A DNA stretch of 64,000 nt from Geosiphon pyriformis (GCA_016748015.1 JAAOMT010000096.1:263155-327154), one strand, 5' to 3'. Counted from the stretch's first letter, positions 9,857-22,848 are shown. Program-made: numbers and translations. Notes: generated from the sequence alone by a model not told the origin.

Positions 9857-12192
9857 GGAATGTTTTCAGAGTTGAATATTTAAAAGTTCATTTTTAGAGA
9901 AAAAAATTTTCAAAACTAAAAAAACCAGTTTTGGAATTTTGGCGCTGATCTGATTATCGACTCTTTGAACTCTAGCATTTTAGGAACAAATCACATCAAA
10001 AAGTCCAGAACATATTCTTAAAAATTTTCAACTAGTGTCTTGAGTTGAATATCTGAATGATAATATTAAATGAAATACTGCCTAACTGATCCTGAAAAAT
10101 GACGATTCAATAGTGTGGACTCCTGCCGCTTGTTATTAAGTAAAAATCCAAACTAAAAAGTATAGCATTACATTTATATCCATTTTTATATATCAGTTCA
10201 ATCTCAAAGAATAGATGAAAACTAAATTCGGTTTAACATGAGAATCTTTTATGACTACCTTCATTTCCAAAAGAGCAAGAAATTCAGCAGATTTAGATTA
10301 ATATAACATTAGAAATTGAAAAGTACTCCCAGATATGAATTTTGCTATGTGACTTTTAACTTGATTTGCTTTTTGCTATTTATTTGTATCGATTTTCAAA
10401 AAAAAATTCCCCAAACAAAAATTTGTTTTGTACATCTGTTCCACAAATTCATTTACCCAGACACTCTTGCCTCTATTTGAACAAGGCTGATTTTACCTTT
10501 AAAAACATGATTATCATCAATTTAAACATATAGGGTAAGCACCAAAAAAATGGGCTGGATATAACTTTTTTGATTCACAAAATTATTATTTGAGCTATTG
10601 ATTGCCAAAATAATAATACAAAGCAGGATAATAAAATACAGAATTAGGAAAATGAAGAATTCCAGCGTAGAAAAAAACAATTAAAGGCGAAAAGTTGATC
10701 AATGCCAAAGTTTTCCTCTAAAAGATCGACTTTAGAAATGGGTATATCCAATTGAATAAAATTATTAAAATGATTATGTACACTAAGGTCTCATTGAAAA
10801 AAACTTTTTAAGTTTTTTCACATAACAAGACCGAATTTTTATATATTAAAATGCAAATGAAAATTATTTTTTTTAAATACTTTAAGAACATGTCACATAA
10901 AAGGTAAGTATCTAATTTAAAAAATCAATCAAGATATAAAATGTTTTAATGAAAATTTGTTAAATAGTTTTAAACTCTAAAGTTCATTTAAGAATGTATC
11001 CCAATATATTCTAATGAACTTTGAACTTTTGAAAATAGATTCTAAAATTTCAAAAAGCGATCTAAAAGAAAACATAGCACAAAAACAAAATTAATGTAAT
11101 TAAAGAATGCTTTTTAAAATAAATAAATATCGAAGCCAATATTTAATTATATTAAACAATAATTTTTTATTTGACCTATTACATTTATCATCAAATGTTT
11201 ATTTTTTGAACTTGGAATAGTTATTTATTTGTAAAAAAAATTTTTTTTTTAATGATCAATCTTATATATATTATTTTTGATATAAAATAAAAATCAGTCT
11301 TTTGAAACCATAAAAAAATCATTAAAAAACCATCTTTTAAATTTATAATATAAAATATTTTTTGTTTTTTTGTTTTTTGAAAAATATTCAATAAATATTA
11401 ATTATAACAAATTTGAAGTCAAAATATTTAAAAGATTAAACAAAAAAAATTATATTTGAAATAAAGAAATAAAAAAGAATCAATAATTAAATTTATTTTA
11501 AAACAGAATTTTTGTTAAATATGATATCTAAAATTAATTTTAATAATATCTATTTTTTTTTAAAATAATTATTTTCAAATGCTAGTTTTTTATAACGCTT
11601 AAATTAAGACTATTAGAACATTTCTTTTTAATCATTGAAAAAATATTTTTTGTATACGAAAAGAAAATTGAAAAATTCTTTTTTTTTCAATTTATTTATA
11701 TTGAAATTTTATTAAAAAAATTTTAAATAAAATAAGTATAAGACAATTGATTTTGAAAAAAGTATTTTTTTATCCTAATATAATGAATAAATTAATTGAA
11801 TTAAATAATATATATTTAAAATTTTGAAAAAAATGAGATTAAAATAAACATTTTTTATTATTGTTTTTTTTTCACCAACTTTTATTATAAAAAAAAAGGT
11901 TAAAGTAACTTTATTTATTTTATTAAAAAGAATATATCATAAAAATTTTATAAGTTTCAATTATAAAATTAATAAAAATAGATTTTAAAATTTTTATAAT
12001 AAAAATACAAATGAAATTTTTTTTAAAATATTTTTTTCAATTATAAATTTTGTAGTATTTAAAATAAATCTACAAGAAAAAAACTATTATGACATTTTAA
12101 AAAATGATTTTGAATAAAATTTATTTTTTTTGTTATTAAAGAATAATTTATTCAATTTGATCAATTATTCATTTGAATAAGATTAAAAATAA
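9857..12192. other. Intergenic A+T-rich DNA, no gene seen
   Basis: The first 900 bases are of moderate composition without a convincing frame; from about 10.7 kb the DNA becomes strongly A+T-rich and low in complexity. Confidence 0.6.
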
Positions 12193-12350
12193 TACCAAAA
12201 GTTGCTGACTTATAGATTCTCGACATAATATAATTCAAAGAGTTTTATCCCTATATAATTGTAAATACCCGGGTATAAAATTCAAAAGTTTTAGACCTAA
12301 AATCAATAGTGTTTTGTGTAATAAAGTCTACAAGTCAGCAACTTATGGTA
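12193..12350. mobile_element. MITE with about 28-bp inverted ends and TA flanks (Tc1/mariner-type)
   Basis: The left end, reading in from 12193, and the reverse complement of the right end, reading in from 12350, match at 24 of 28 positions; both begin TACCA and share AAGTTGCTGACTT. The four mismatches are three transitions and one A/T. If the outer TA on each side (12193-12194 and 12349-12350) is the target duplication, the element proper is 12195-12348, 154 bp, starting CCA and ending TGG. TA duplication is the hallmark of Tc1/mariner transposition. The centre holds a perfect palindrome ATACCCGGGTAT (12265-12276). It encodes nothing. Only one copy was seen in the window. Confidence 0.7.
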
Positions 12351-12377
12351 GATCATGGCTATACTTGTAATGGCTTT

Positions 12378-12408
12378 AAAAAAAAAAATTTTTTTGGGGG
12401 GGGGGGGG
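12378..12408. repeat. Composite homopolymer A11-T7-G13
   Basis: Eleven A, seven T and thirteen G follow directly on each other. A G run of this length is conspicuous in DNA so poor in G and may also be a sequencing weak point. Confidence 0.8.
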
Positions 12409-13137
12409 TTACAACTCATTGAATATGCTCTCAACAATACAGAATACCCTTTCTACTCAAGTACTTTGGGTACTAAAATGGATATTGGAAATACCAAGAT
12501 ACATCAATCAACAATTTACGGTAATTCTAAAAGCAATTTTCTCATACTCTATGCTGATAACAATCGGTGTGGTTTATAGTTAGGTTACAAAAAAATGGTT
12601 ATTTTAGCAATATCTATTTACGCAAATAACACTTTGAGCATTTGAAAATGGTTTCTAAGAATGTGATAGCATATTTTGTTTAAAAAAATAACCCCCCAAT
12701 TTTAGAGAGTAGACGTAAAACAATTGGCTCTTTAAAATTTTCTTCTTTTACTCATTTTAGTTTAACGTCCATTCAGTTAAGCAAAACCGCTTTCTAACTC
12801 TATTAGGAAATATTTGCTGTTATACACTTGTACGCTTGACCGATTTTCATTACAAATATGATAAAATGCCATTTAAGCCTGGAAACGACAATCATTTTCA
12901 CCACTTTTGACGAGTTTTTGCATGAGATAACGCAAACGAAGGAATTTGTGACACAATGGAATATTAAAAGGAAAATAACATTGTCAAAAGCTAGTAAAAA
13001 AATTTATCAAGATCATCAATATTGTTTAACGTTAAAAATGTAAATTACAACTTTTGCTAAATATATGTACATGTACATGTATAATGATTTGAACAACTTG
13101 TTAACACTGCCATTTCCCGGTACAGAAAGTGATTGTT

Positions 13138-13142
<5 letters not shown>

Positions 13143-13170
<28 letters not shown>
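13143..13170. repeat. T28 homopolymer
   Basis: An uninterrupted run of 28 T. On the minus strand this is poly(A) and could be the tail of an old retroposed sequence, though simple slippage explains it as well. Confidence 0.85.
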
Positions 13171-14913
13171 GAAAAATCTAAAATCATCCCAGACTTTGCA
13201 AGCTTCACTTAATAAATTTAAATAAAACAAAATTCATGACAAACCAAGTGACTTCATTTTTATGTCCTTACTTATTCGAAGAAAGAAATATTAACAATTT
13301 CAAATATTCGGAAAACGAGTCTATAAATTTGAATCGATTCAACAAAACAAAGCTTTGAATACATGATAAGCCATTTACCCATTTGATAATAAGTAAATAA
13401 TTAAAAATAAAAGATATAAAAATATTACTCAAATTGACATTTTAAACTAAGGATTGTATATATTTTAAACAGAAACACAATTATCAAAGATTTATCAGTA
13501 AAAAAGCTAAGAATGATTCTATTTAAACCGATTATTAGTATGCTTATTTCTTTCATGTTAATCTCTTCTTTAAAAAAAAAAACCTTGTGTCAGATTTGGT
13601 ATTTATAATTCATAAAAAACTATTACAATTTAAATAATTTGAAAATTTTCTCTAAATATTAGATATTATTTAAAAATTTATATAAATTAAAGTCTATGTT
13701 TATAATTAATGAGGATTCTCTGATATCATAATTTAATAAATGTAATGTTGATCAAAAGATATATTTTCTTTATTTAAATTGAAAAAGGTTTCATTAATAA
13801 TAATTTTTAAATCCAAAATTTTCAAAAATTAAACACAAATTTATATTGTTTTACAATAATATTTTTTGAATAATCAAAAAAAAATTTTGGCTCATTATAA
13901 TAAAAACATAAAAATTTCTCTGGTTTGTAGTCTGCTGTGTATATATTTAACTGCAAATTTTTTTTTCAAGTGCTAGTTATTATTCAATTTATAAAAATTA
14001 AAAATATTACATACAATATTTTTGAAAATAGATTGAATTTTTAAATTGAGAAAATAAATTCACTTATTAAAATTAATTTTATTAATGTTAATAATAATAA
14101 TAATAATATCAAGTTTTGGTAAAAAATTTTCATTTTCATTTTCTTTAAAGCTTTGCTATTTGCCGTTCAAACAATTTTTTACACATTTTGCTAGTTTGAA
14201 TTTAAGTGGGACGAAAATTTTTTTAATTATTTAAAGTAATTAAAATAATTAAAGCGGTTATAATGAAAGTTTTTAATATCGTCACCGAAATTTTTCAAGA
14301 TTGCAAAAACTTTTAAAATAAACATTTACTTTAATTCATTTACCTAATTTCATCCAAAAAATTTATTAAAAATTTATTATAAATCTCAATTTTTGAAAAA
14401 TAATCATTAAAAACTTAAGAAATACATGAATGAGAATTGTAAATTGTTCTCTTCTGTTTTTCTCTATACCAACGTTTATTAATTAAATTTCGAATAAATT
14501 TGTTATAAATTGAAGATCCCTCGTATTTTCTGGTTTTTGACATGGTAAGTGCAATTCCCGTAACGATAAGATAATTAAATTTTAGTTTCATAATAAATTT
14601 TTAATTGTAAACAAAAGTCGTTGGAGAGAGAACCTCTTATAGTTGATGCAAAAGAAATTTCTGAATCTTATTTTTTTATACAAATTTATAATTAAATCGT
14701 TGAATTTTTTTTAATCTGATTGACAAATATAACATTTGTAATATTTTACAGACAAAATTCTATAGTTTAATAGCCTTGTTTATTCTGAACAGTTTTTTTA
14801 TTACGTCAATTAAATAATAATTCAGGTTACTAAAAGTTTTCTTTTCTAGCTTATACAATTTATAAAATTATTTTACATAAATAACTTTGTCGATTGTAAC
14901 GAAAGAACTTATC

Positions 14914-14972
14914 TGAATGAATACATAAATGAATACATAAATGAATGAATAAATAAATGAATGAATGAATGG
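14914..14972. repeat. Imperfect tetranucleotide repeat (TGAA/TAAA)
   Basis: Alternating TGAA, TACA and TAAA units run for about 59 bases, ending in GAATGAATGAATGG. Confidence 0.8.
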
Positions 14973-15785
14973 AATCTATGGCATTCTTAATAATCCTTTT
15001 TTATTTTTTAGGTTATGAGATTTTTACTTAACTTATTCACATATCAATACAGCGATGATAAAAATTATTAACAAACACATAATACATGTATTTCTTAATA
15101 CATTCCCATACTGTCTATGCATCCTGACTTTATTTCCAAACAGTCTTATCCATATCCTAATAAATTGAAAATAATATCTATATACTTATCATAGAAACCC
15201 AAATTTATGCAAAGATAAATTTAATATTTTGTTCAAGTTCTTGAAGAGAATGATTTTAATTAACAAGTCTTCATTTAATCTTTCAAAATTATTTTTATAA
15301 TTTACATAACAATAATTTTTGAATGTGCAAAACTTTGATTTTTTTTTTTAACAATGTGTTAAATATTTTTATATATTAAATCTTGATTTAAATCCATTGA
15401 TTGAACAAAAAAATTTTTTAAAATAATTAAATTATTAAAAATTCACCAAATTTTTAAAAGTTTTTCATTTCACTAATTGTTATTTAAAAAATAAAAGGTT
15501 TTTCAATTTGGTATAAATATGTTAAATTTATTTGGAAAATAAAATATATAACTTTTTATAAAAAATTTTAAAAGTGTTTTTGATTAACAACTTTGAACAA
15601 TTTTCATCATGATATTTGATCACGAGCTTCAAAGATTTTATAAACAGACCTTATCAATGTCCATCAACTTTAAAATACTGGTTATGTTAATTGAAAATTT
15701 TGTATGAGGCAATAATAAAAAATTTCGATAAATTTATTCCCTTATAAATCTGTGATTTTCTATGCAGATCAAGGGTTCAATAGCA

Positions 15786-16420
15786 TTCACTCAAATTATT
15801 TTTTCGCTTCGCTTAAAGATTCATTGTCATCATTCCTGATTGAGATAAACATTACTATAAGTTTTAAATAATAATAATTAAATTCTTCCGGGCTAATACA
15901 ACTTATGTACAAGGCTCTTTTAGTAATCTAATTGTTCTTCCCTTTCTAGAAAATAAATTTTAGATATCTTTTTGTTTTTTTTGTTTTTTTCACTTGAATT
16001 TTCAAAAGTTCTAGATCATCAGAATCAAGATTATTCTTGTAATTTCCTTTAAGACGTATACCATCCAAACAAAACTTCTTTGATTCATGACTACCCGAAA
16101 AATTAATTTGGAATTAATGGGAATAATGAAAGATAATCTTGGATTTTTTAAAGGAATAAATATTGATAAAGCCTCATTTGAAAAAAAAAATGGCGCAACA
16201 AGTTCCACGATTTTCAAAAAAATGGTTTTAAAAATCATAATAATAAATATTAAAAAGGACAACAAAAGGTTTCCCTGGTTGTTTTTTTTTTGCTCATCAT
16301 TAATATCTGAGAGATCTGTTGAATTTGCAATATTTATTTCAAAAGACGAATCTTTGATCATTACGAAATAATGACTCTTGAAGATTATTTACTTTATTTC
16401 CATTCTCAGTAGTCCCCATT
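15786..16420 (-). other. Possible small spliced gene or gene remnant, unidentified
   Basis: Several protein-like minus-strand segments lie close together in different frames. They are MGTTENGNKVNNLQESLFR from an ATG near 16418, MIKDSSFEINIANSTDLSD from an ATG at 16361, RLKGNYKNNLDSDDLELLKI near 16050-15990, and NDDNESLSEAKK with a stop near 15800-15840. The hydrophilic composition differs from chance translations nearby. I could not build one set of introns that keeps frame through all segments, so it may be a short multi-exon gene whose splice sites I misjudge, or a decayed one. Function unknown. Confidence 0.25.
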
Positions 16421-17133
16421 ATATTATCTCATTATAATCAAAAGACCTTATCAATTGTTAATTTTATTCTCATAAAAGCAATTCTTGATACTTTGAGCTC
16501 CCTAAAAAAAGTTGATCATTCTTTTCGGGGAGCAAATCACCAAGATCTTTTTATTTTATTTTACAATCAATAAAAACACACTGATCACTTATTTTCCGGG
16601 ATAAAAAATTTTAAAAAAAGCCGATACACCTTCTTTTTTTTTTTTTTTAATATTCTATATTCTGTATAGATGAAAACAAATAAATCAATAATGAACTCAA
16701 TTAAACTTTTAAGTTTGTTTAAATTCCGAAATGGAAAATTTTAACTTTTATTTCGTCATCAAAAGATCCTTTTTTTTTTTCACGCTAAAAGAGAGATTCA
16801 AATGATTTGTTTATTTTTTTTTATTAAACAAGGATTTTTTTTACCTCTTCAAGATGTTTATTTCAAGAACAATGAATTTGGTAATGTGATAATTTAAAGT
16901 AAAAAAAAAAAAAAATTGAAAATGATTTTTTTGTTAATTTATTTTCATTTAAATTTTAAAAATCGTAATTTCTAGCTGAAATCACGCAATAGATGGAATA
17001 TTTGAATAATATTGTTCTTATGGAATGACAAAATAATCTTCTAAAAATGAATCATAATTTTCATTGAAAAATCTCTTTTGATTGATTCGTAGAGATAACA
17101 TCTGAACGATATTGTGTCATTAAATTTTCAACT

Positions 17134-17157
17134 ATCATCATCATCATCATCATCATC
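17134..17157. repeat. (ATC)8 microsatellite
   Basis: Eight perfect ATC units in intergenic DNA. The same trinucleotide encodes the serine run of the carrier gene at about 21.74-21.79 kb. Confidence 0.9.
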
Positions 17158-18759
17158 TTGATTCTCTTTGAAAATGCACGATGAATTCTAGACACATTTA
17201 GATAGAACACACTATGACTAAAGATATATTTGGATGATTATAAACCAATTTTCTTTATTAGCACGCTGTATGCAATAACACATGTTACAAAAAGTTTGAA
17301 TAGATATTGAGTTTCATGTTTACCAATGAAAAAATACATTTGTTGTAAAATAAATAGATTAGAATAAGAGAGTGACATGCATCTTTTTGGAAAAAAAAAA
17401 CCATTCCCAACCAAAAAGTATATGTATTTCTTACGTGAAAAAAAAATAAAAATAAACATTTGATTACCAAATTGGTTTAATGAATAGATCAATTGTTATT
17501 AGTATACATGTATGTTCAAAAAAAAAAATTTGTAAATCTTGCATATCATTATTGTAATTTTTTTGAGAATTATATTTTTTTATTTGAAAAAAATGAATTT
17601 ATTATTCTCATTATTAAATATTGATATATAAAAATAGATTTATTTTTAATTAATTTTATTTATAAATTCAAAAAAAAACAAAAAAAAAACATAAAGTTTT
17701 ATTTAAAATAATAATTTATTTATGTTTAATTTTTAACAATAACATGATTATTTTTTTTGAAATTAAATGATTCTCATTAATTGGTGTTGAAAATCAATAA
17801 ATTTTTATTGAACAATAAGTAAAATTGTACTTGAAAATTTAACTTCATTATAAATTTCTAATAGCCTGAATTAAAAAAAGTAAATTTCATTTGTGTTTCA
17901 AAGTATTCTAATTCTTTTAAAACATTTTTAAATTAATTACTTCTGATTGCAGATTACTATATTTTCTCATAAATCTTTGCTAAAAGATATTTTAATTGTT
18001 TCAAACGACTCCTTGGTTATCACTAAAAAGATTAATCTCAATTACCAGCTGCATACTAAAAAAAATAATAATAATCAAAAGATCTTGATGCACAAAATAA
18101 CCAGAACAAGGATTGTCAATGACGTATGATTTTTTCCTCGCCATTTCTTCGTATTCCTCGTATCTTTTTAAAGCTTAATTATTATTTGCAATCAACCAAA
18201 AATTATAATGGAAAGATGTTTTACCTTTGTGTCATTTTTAAGGACCCATTCAATTATGATATTCATTATAATTTTTATTTGTTTTCATTCTTAAAAATTA
18301 AGTAACGATTTTCCTTTGAACTCTGTCTTTAACATTGGATAGAATATAGGATAAATTCAAAATTGGATTACATTTCAAGCGGGTTTAACTCTTTAACATA
18401 TTTGTAAATTACCGTTGGGCCAACGATATTATTCCTGATTTAATTAATTCAAATTATGGTTAAAATTTTTCAAATGAAAATTTGTTCATTAATCATCATT
18501 GTTATGGTACGTGAAAGGGAAACCTATCTTTGCTCATTTGGTTAGTAAAAAATAAATAAATTCTTTTCATATAAAAAAACATAATTCTTGAACGAAATTG
18601 CGTGATCAATTTTTTTACCTTTGAATTATAAATCTACATGTATCAAAACAATTCCCCCTATCTTTGGTATAATCAAGTGTTGTAATAACTTTCTATTCCA
18701 GATCTGAGTCTTTTTTTAAATTTCTTACTGGGGATACTTGAATCGAGAAATAAATGCTA

Positions 18760-18762
<3 letters not shown>

Positions 18763-18815
<53 letters not shown>
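18763..18815. repeat. T53 homopolymer
   Basis: Fifty-three consecutive T. On the minus strand it follows a moderately protein-like frame that starts with ATG at 19035, so a retroposed copy with a poly(A) tail is conceivable, but no target duplication was recognised. Confidence 0.9.
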
Positions 18816-18816
<1 letters not shown>

Positions 18817-19867
18817 AAAATTAATATTCAACTTTTCCCGAATCATATTTTTAGAATTTCGAATTTTTTTATCTCGAAAATTAGTTTGAATAAATCGAAT
18901 TCTAAGAATCTTTAGATATCTGCCAAGTTTTTCCGTTCTTTTTGCACATGATAAAAACTTTTGAATTGTTAACATTCCAAAACAATAAAATCTCCTTATT
19001 AATCTTTCTAGATTAATAATCCTTTTAATTTTCATCTTTTATACACGTTTTAACAAAAATTTCATGATTCTCATAAATATCGAAATGCTTTTCATTTACT
19101 AGCTAGAAATGAAAATTCTTTCTACCGATAAACCTTACACTTTCAATCATCTAAATTGAGCCCATAAATTTCTTTTATTTGAACGAAACTTAACAATATA
19201 TGGTATAGCTTAGATTTCAAAAAGTCAATTAAAAAAGTTCATTCTTTTCTTCCTAAACAATATACAAAAGATTCAAGATTTTTTTCTCTTAAATTTCAAT
19301 AACTTTTACATTTATCATTCCATGTTTTCTCAATATTTGAAATCCCGGTTCAAAAAAAATCTATAATAAAAATTCCTTTTCAAAAATTCCTCCTGAAAAA
19401 CAATAAAGACACAATTTTTGATAGAATGACACCATATAAACAATTTCCTTAAAAAGTATCAGTTCCCAAACATTCAAAATAAAAAAAAGATGTTTTTAGA
19501 CCTTGTTATCTTTCATGTTATTTCATCCATATAAAAAAACCAAAAACAAAACAATACCAATTTTAAAAAAATTTCCAATAAACATTTGATTACCCAACTT
19601 AAATTACTGATTAGGGGTTCGACTCTGTCTGGGATTTCAAACCAAAATTTAAATGACCTCACATGATTGAATTCTAGTTTGGGCTTGAATAGGATTATTA
19701 TTATTAAATTTCATTTTTGATTAGTTATGATAATATTAATTTGATAGCCCCTTATCTTGAATCCTCCTACTCACCCTTTTCAAAAATAAGGAAAATTTTT
19801 TTGCTTCTTCTCACCTCCCATTTCGTAATATCTTAATCGAATTGCCTCATAATCAACCCCCCTTCTC

Positions 19868-19882
19868 TGTGTGTGTGTGTGT
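19868..19882. repeat. (TG)7 microsatellite
   Basis: Seven and a half TG units in intergenic DNA. Confidence 0.85.
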
Positions 19883-19967
19883 TTAGTGATCAACCCCATA
19901 AATCACTAAAAGCTTTCCATTATTCAAAGATCACCCGAAATTATGGTAATACATGCATTTGACTTTT

Positions 19968-19994
19968 CTTCTTCTTCTTCTTCTTCTTCTTCTT
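19968..19994. repeat. (CTT)9 microsatellite
   Basis: Nine perfect CTT units, about 0.6 kb upstream of the carrier gene. Confidence 0.9.
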
Positions 19995-20496
19995 TCTTAT
20001 TTACCCAAAAGATTTATACACTCTGAAAATCTTTTATGTAAACAATTTCAGAAGAAAAAAATACTGTTTAATTTTTAATCTCGAAGTTTCTTATTTGAAT
20101 GTTAGATATCAAGTTACAAATCAAATTTTCCTTATTAATAATCCTCCTTATCTTATTCCTTCTAAAAAAAAATTGATAGATTTCAGTGATGATAAATACA
20201 TTATGAACATAGACATCTTTTGAAAAGATCAGAGCGATTTTGATAATATGCGTGCGTATGTTATTCAATAAATGATTTCTAAAGCAACCAAAGCTAGTTA
20301 CTCTTACGAGTAAAATAGTGTTAGAAAAAAATATTATTTGTTTAAAAGGTTTATTGTGGGGTTATTCGATTTTGGTCACACAATTAATAAATAAAAATTA
20401 AATATGAATATGCTTAGTTTAAAAATTTTTCTTACCCAAACATTACACAAACACAAATACCACGTTTAAAAACCTAGTCATTGATTTTCATTCTAC

Positions 20497-20519
20497 AAAA
20501 AAAAAAAAAAAAAAAAAAA
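20497..20519. repeat. A23 homopolymer
   Basis: Twenty-three consecutive A, 120 bases upstream of the carrier gene start. It may serve as a nucleosome-poor promoter tract; this is inference. Confidence 0.85.
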
Positions 20520-20638
20520 CCATAAAATGATGAGCTGCCACGAAAATATCCTCCATTATCAAAAACACGATAGGAACATAGTCTCGAAACCTCGCTTTTT
20601 CTTGTTAAGCCATACATATACGTTGATCCCTAAAAACA

Positions 20639-21746
20639 ATGGAGCTTTGGACGTATCTATTTATTATTGCTCAGGTATAGCGATCGTTTGATTTTAAAAG
20701 AAGCAAAGATTAGTGTTAAAATAAAGGGAAACTCAAAACGTTTTATCTTTGTTCTTATTTTTTTCATTCTTTTCTAGTCGTGCGCTCAAATCTTATTGAT
20801 TTGTGTGACGGGATACACATGTGCACGAATTGGAATAATAAATGGAACCGTCCAAAAGGTAGGCTGGTTATGGTATTAAAACATTTCAGACTCCAATGGG
20901 TCAAAGCGTGACTAATATTTTATGATCACTCTCGATATGATTTCCTACACAGGGTCTATCCGAACTCACTGTCAATATCCTAATGCCATGTCTTCTTTTT
21001 TCACAAGTTGCATCCGGCATTGACCTTGACACACTAGTACGGCTATGGCCAATTCCAATGTTCATAGGATCTTTCGCCCTAATAAGTGGTTCGCTGGGAA
21101 TCATTGGAGGAAAACTACTTCATTTAACAACACCACAAACAAAATTCGCCTCGGCGGGGATCATATTTAACAATCTCACAAGTCTAACGCTCCCTCTTAT
21201 GTACAATATCGGCACCTCTGAAGCGATTGAAATATTACTTTGGGGTAAAAATGATACCCCGTCTGAAGCGACCAAACGTGGAATTTCATATGTGTTGTTG
21301 GCCACACTTTTGGGTAATCTTCTTCGGTAAATATCACGATTATCTTAAATTTGGTCGATGCTTTCAATATTTATTTCATCCTTGGATGATTATGCAATGA
21401 TCGCCTTCCTCGATTCATAATAATCACTCAGCTTCCCCAAAAATACTCAATCAAATGTCAATCAAACGATTAAAAATCCTTTTTTCATTTTCCAATATAT
21501 TTAGTTGGACTCTGGGTGCTCAATTGCTAAGAAAGGAAGAAGATCCTATCTCAGAAGCAATGTTTGAAGTAGAAGAAGCAAGATCTACTTATGGTCATTC
21601 ACGATACTATGACCGTTGTAGCAAGTCATCATATGAGACACTAGAATTCTCTGGAAATTTCTGTTACGCCAAGAATGGACTAAAATCTACTGAAACAACC
21701 CCATTATTCTATTCTGATTCCCAATCACCATCACCATCACCATCCC

Positions 21747-21782
<36 letters not shown>

Positions 21783-22351
21783 TCTCATCATTCTCCCGAA
21801 AGATTACAAATTCAGTCAAAAATATAGCGACGACAATCGGAAAAGTGATGAATCCACCCCTATACGCAGCAATTATCGCATTGATAGTTGGAGCGACACC
21901 TACTTTAAAATCATTATTCTTTGGAAAGGCGGCACCATTTTACCCAACTATTACTCGTGCTATGATTTGTGTGGGTGATACAGCAGTACCACTCACCTTA
22001 TTAGTTCTAGGTGCACAATTAAGTAACATCCCAAGGTCAAAAGGTGGAAATTTATTCCCGGCTTTAGGTTGGGTAATGTTCTGCCGGTTCCTGATCATGC
22101 CTTTTATTGGAATCGGGATTGTCATGTGGACACGTGATTGGTTTTCGAATGATCCAATGCTTTGGTTTGCATTGATGTTCCTTGCGGCAGGACCTTCGGC
22201 AGTGAATTGTATCAATATAACCCAATTGACCGGAGCATTTCAAGAAGAAATGGCTGCTTTACTTTTCTATTCGTACGCTGCTGTGGCGCCTATCTTAACA
22301 GTTTCAGTGATGGTCATGTTCCTTGCGATTGAAAAGGCTAAACTCCCCTAA
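20639..22351 (+). CDS. PIN/PILS-like auxin-efflux-carrier-family membrane transporter
   Basis: Four exons (20639-20674, 20778-20858, 20953-21326, 21505-22351) joined by GT-AG introns of 103, 94 and 178 bases give 445 residues in one unbroken frame. The product has two hydrophobic halves, residues about 1-165 and 275-440, around a hydrophilic loop. This is the architecture of the membrane transport protein (auxin efflux carrier) family, whose fungal members are mostly uncharacterised and often lie in the ER. Family-like features are an Asn-rich turn, FNNLTSLTLPLMYNI, in the first half and LGAQL plus AAGPSAVNCINITQL in the second. The loop holds a Ser-Pro then poly-Ser tract (residues about 238-261) encoded by a microsatellite. 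The start is the only ATG in frame upstream of the first membrane segment. The substrate cannot be read from the sequence; auxin transport should not be assumed. Confidence 0.88.
21724..21790 (+). repeat. In-frame TCACCA/TCA microsatellite inside the carrier gene
   Basis: TCACCA-type hexamers followed by a long TCA run encode Ser-Pro and then poly-Ser in the cytosolic-type loop. Being a trinucleotide repeat, length changes keep frame, so this loop is likely to vary between strains. Confidence 0.9.
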
Positions 22352-22848
22352 TCCTTTCATTTGAAATTCATCTTGTATATTTTCACTTTATTTAACGAAC
22401 ATTCGCAGTTTTATTGGATTTTTTATTTAACAATTTCCATAGTTTCTTTAAAAAATCTGGATATTTTTAGCCAAAAGCAACACTTCACTCTATTTCATCG
22501 AATTGTTGGTCAACAATGATGGACCGGAAAATATTAAACCTAAAAAAATCTGCATGCGTTATCATTTTTAGTATTTGTTTTTAACTTTGTAAAGTAAATC
22601 CTCATCAAATGATTTAATAAAAATGTGATCTCATAACTCCGGAAGCTGCTTGTGGCACCTCTAAAATTAATTTGTTTTTGCCTAATTAGCATATCGATTT
22701 CACACTTTTTGTAGTCATGAAACATGCGTTTTTGAAAAAATTTTCCATAATATAATTCAGATCATTCATTAAATTTAATTGAAGTCACGTGCAGTAACTT
22801 GGTGAAATTTGATTAAAAAAATTTTTAATCGCCGTTCCTTTCGTTCTT
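22352..22848. other. 3' flank of the carrier gene
   Basis: No gene seen; contains the presumed 3' UTR and A+T-rich spacer. Confidence 0.5.

Larger units (their letters stand above)
12409..15785. other. Intergenic A+T-rich DNA with simple repeats
   Basis: No gene can be supported. Small ATG frames near 12.4 and 12.9 kb are short and partly encoded by homopolymers. The stretch holds a T28 run at 13143-13170 and a TGAA/TAAA-type tetranucleotide region at 14914-14972. Confidence 0.55.
16421..20496. other. Intergenic A+T-rich DNA with microsatellites
   Basis: No gene can be supported. An open frame at 17938-18129 (+) follows a good acceptor-like TTCTGATTGCAG but has no upstream partner. The region also holds the (ATC)8, T53, (TG)n and (CTT)9 repeats listed separately. 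Confidence 0.5.

Noticed and set aside
12355-12579. 74-codon frame containing poly-Lys and poly-Gly
   Set aside because: Its start is encoded by the A11-T7-G13 homopolymer and it has no recognisable domain.
16087-16371. Plus-strand 94-codon frame opposite the minus-strand candidate
   Set aside because: Antisense shadow with low-complexity composition; the minus-strand segments look more protein-like.
17938-18129. Open frame after a good acceptor-like TTCTGATTGCAG
   Set aside because: No upstream exon, start codon or domain could be joined to it.
18757-19035. 92-codon minus-strand frame ending in poly-Lys
   Set aside because: The end is the T53 run; only the possibility of a retroposed tail is kept as a weak finding.
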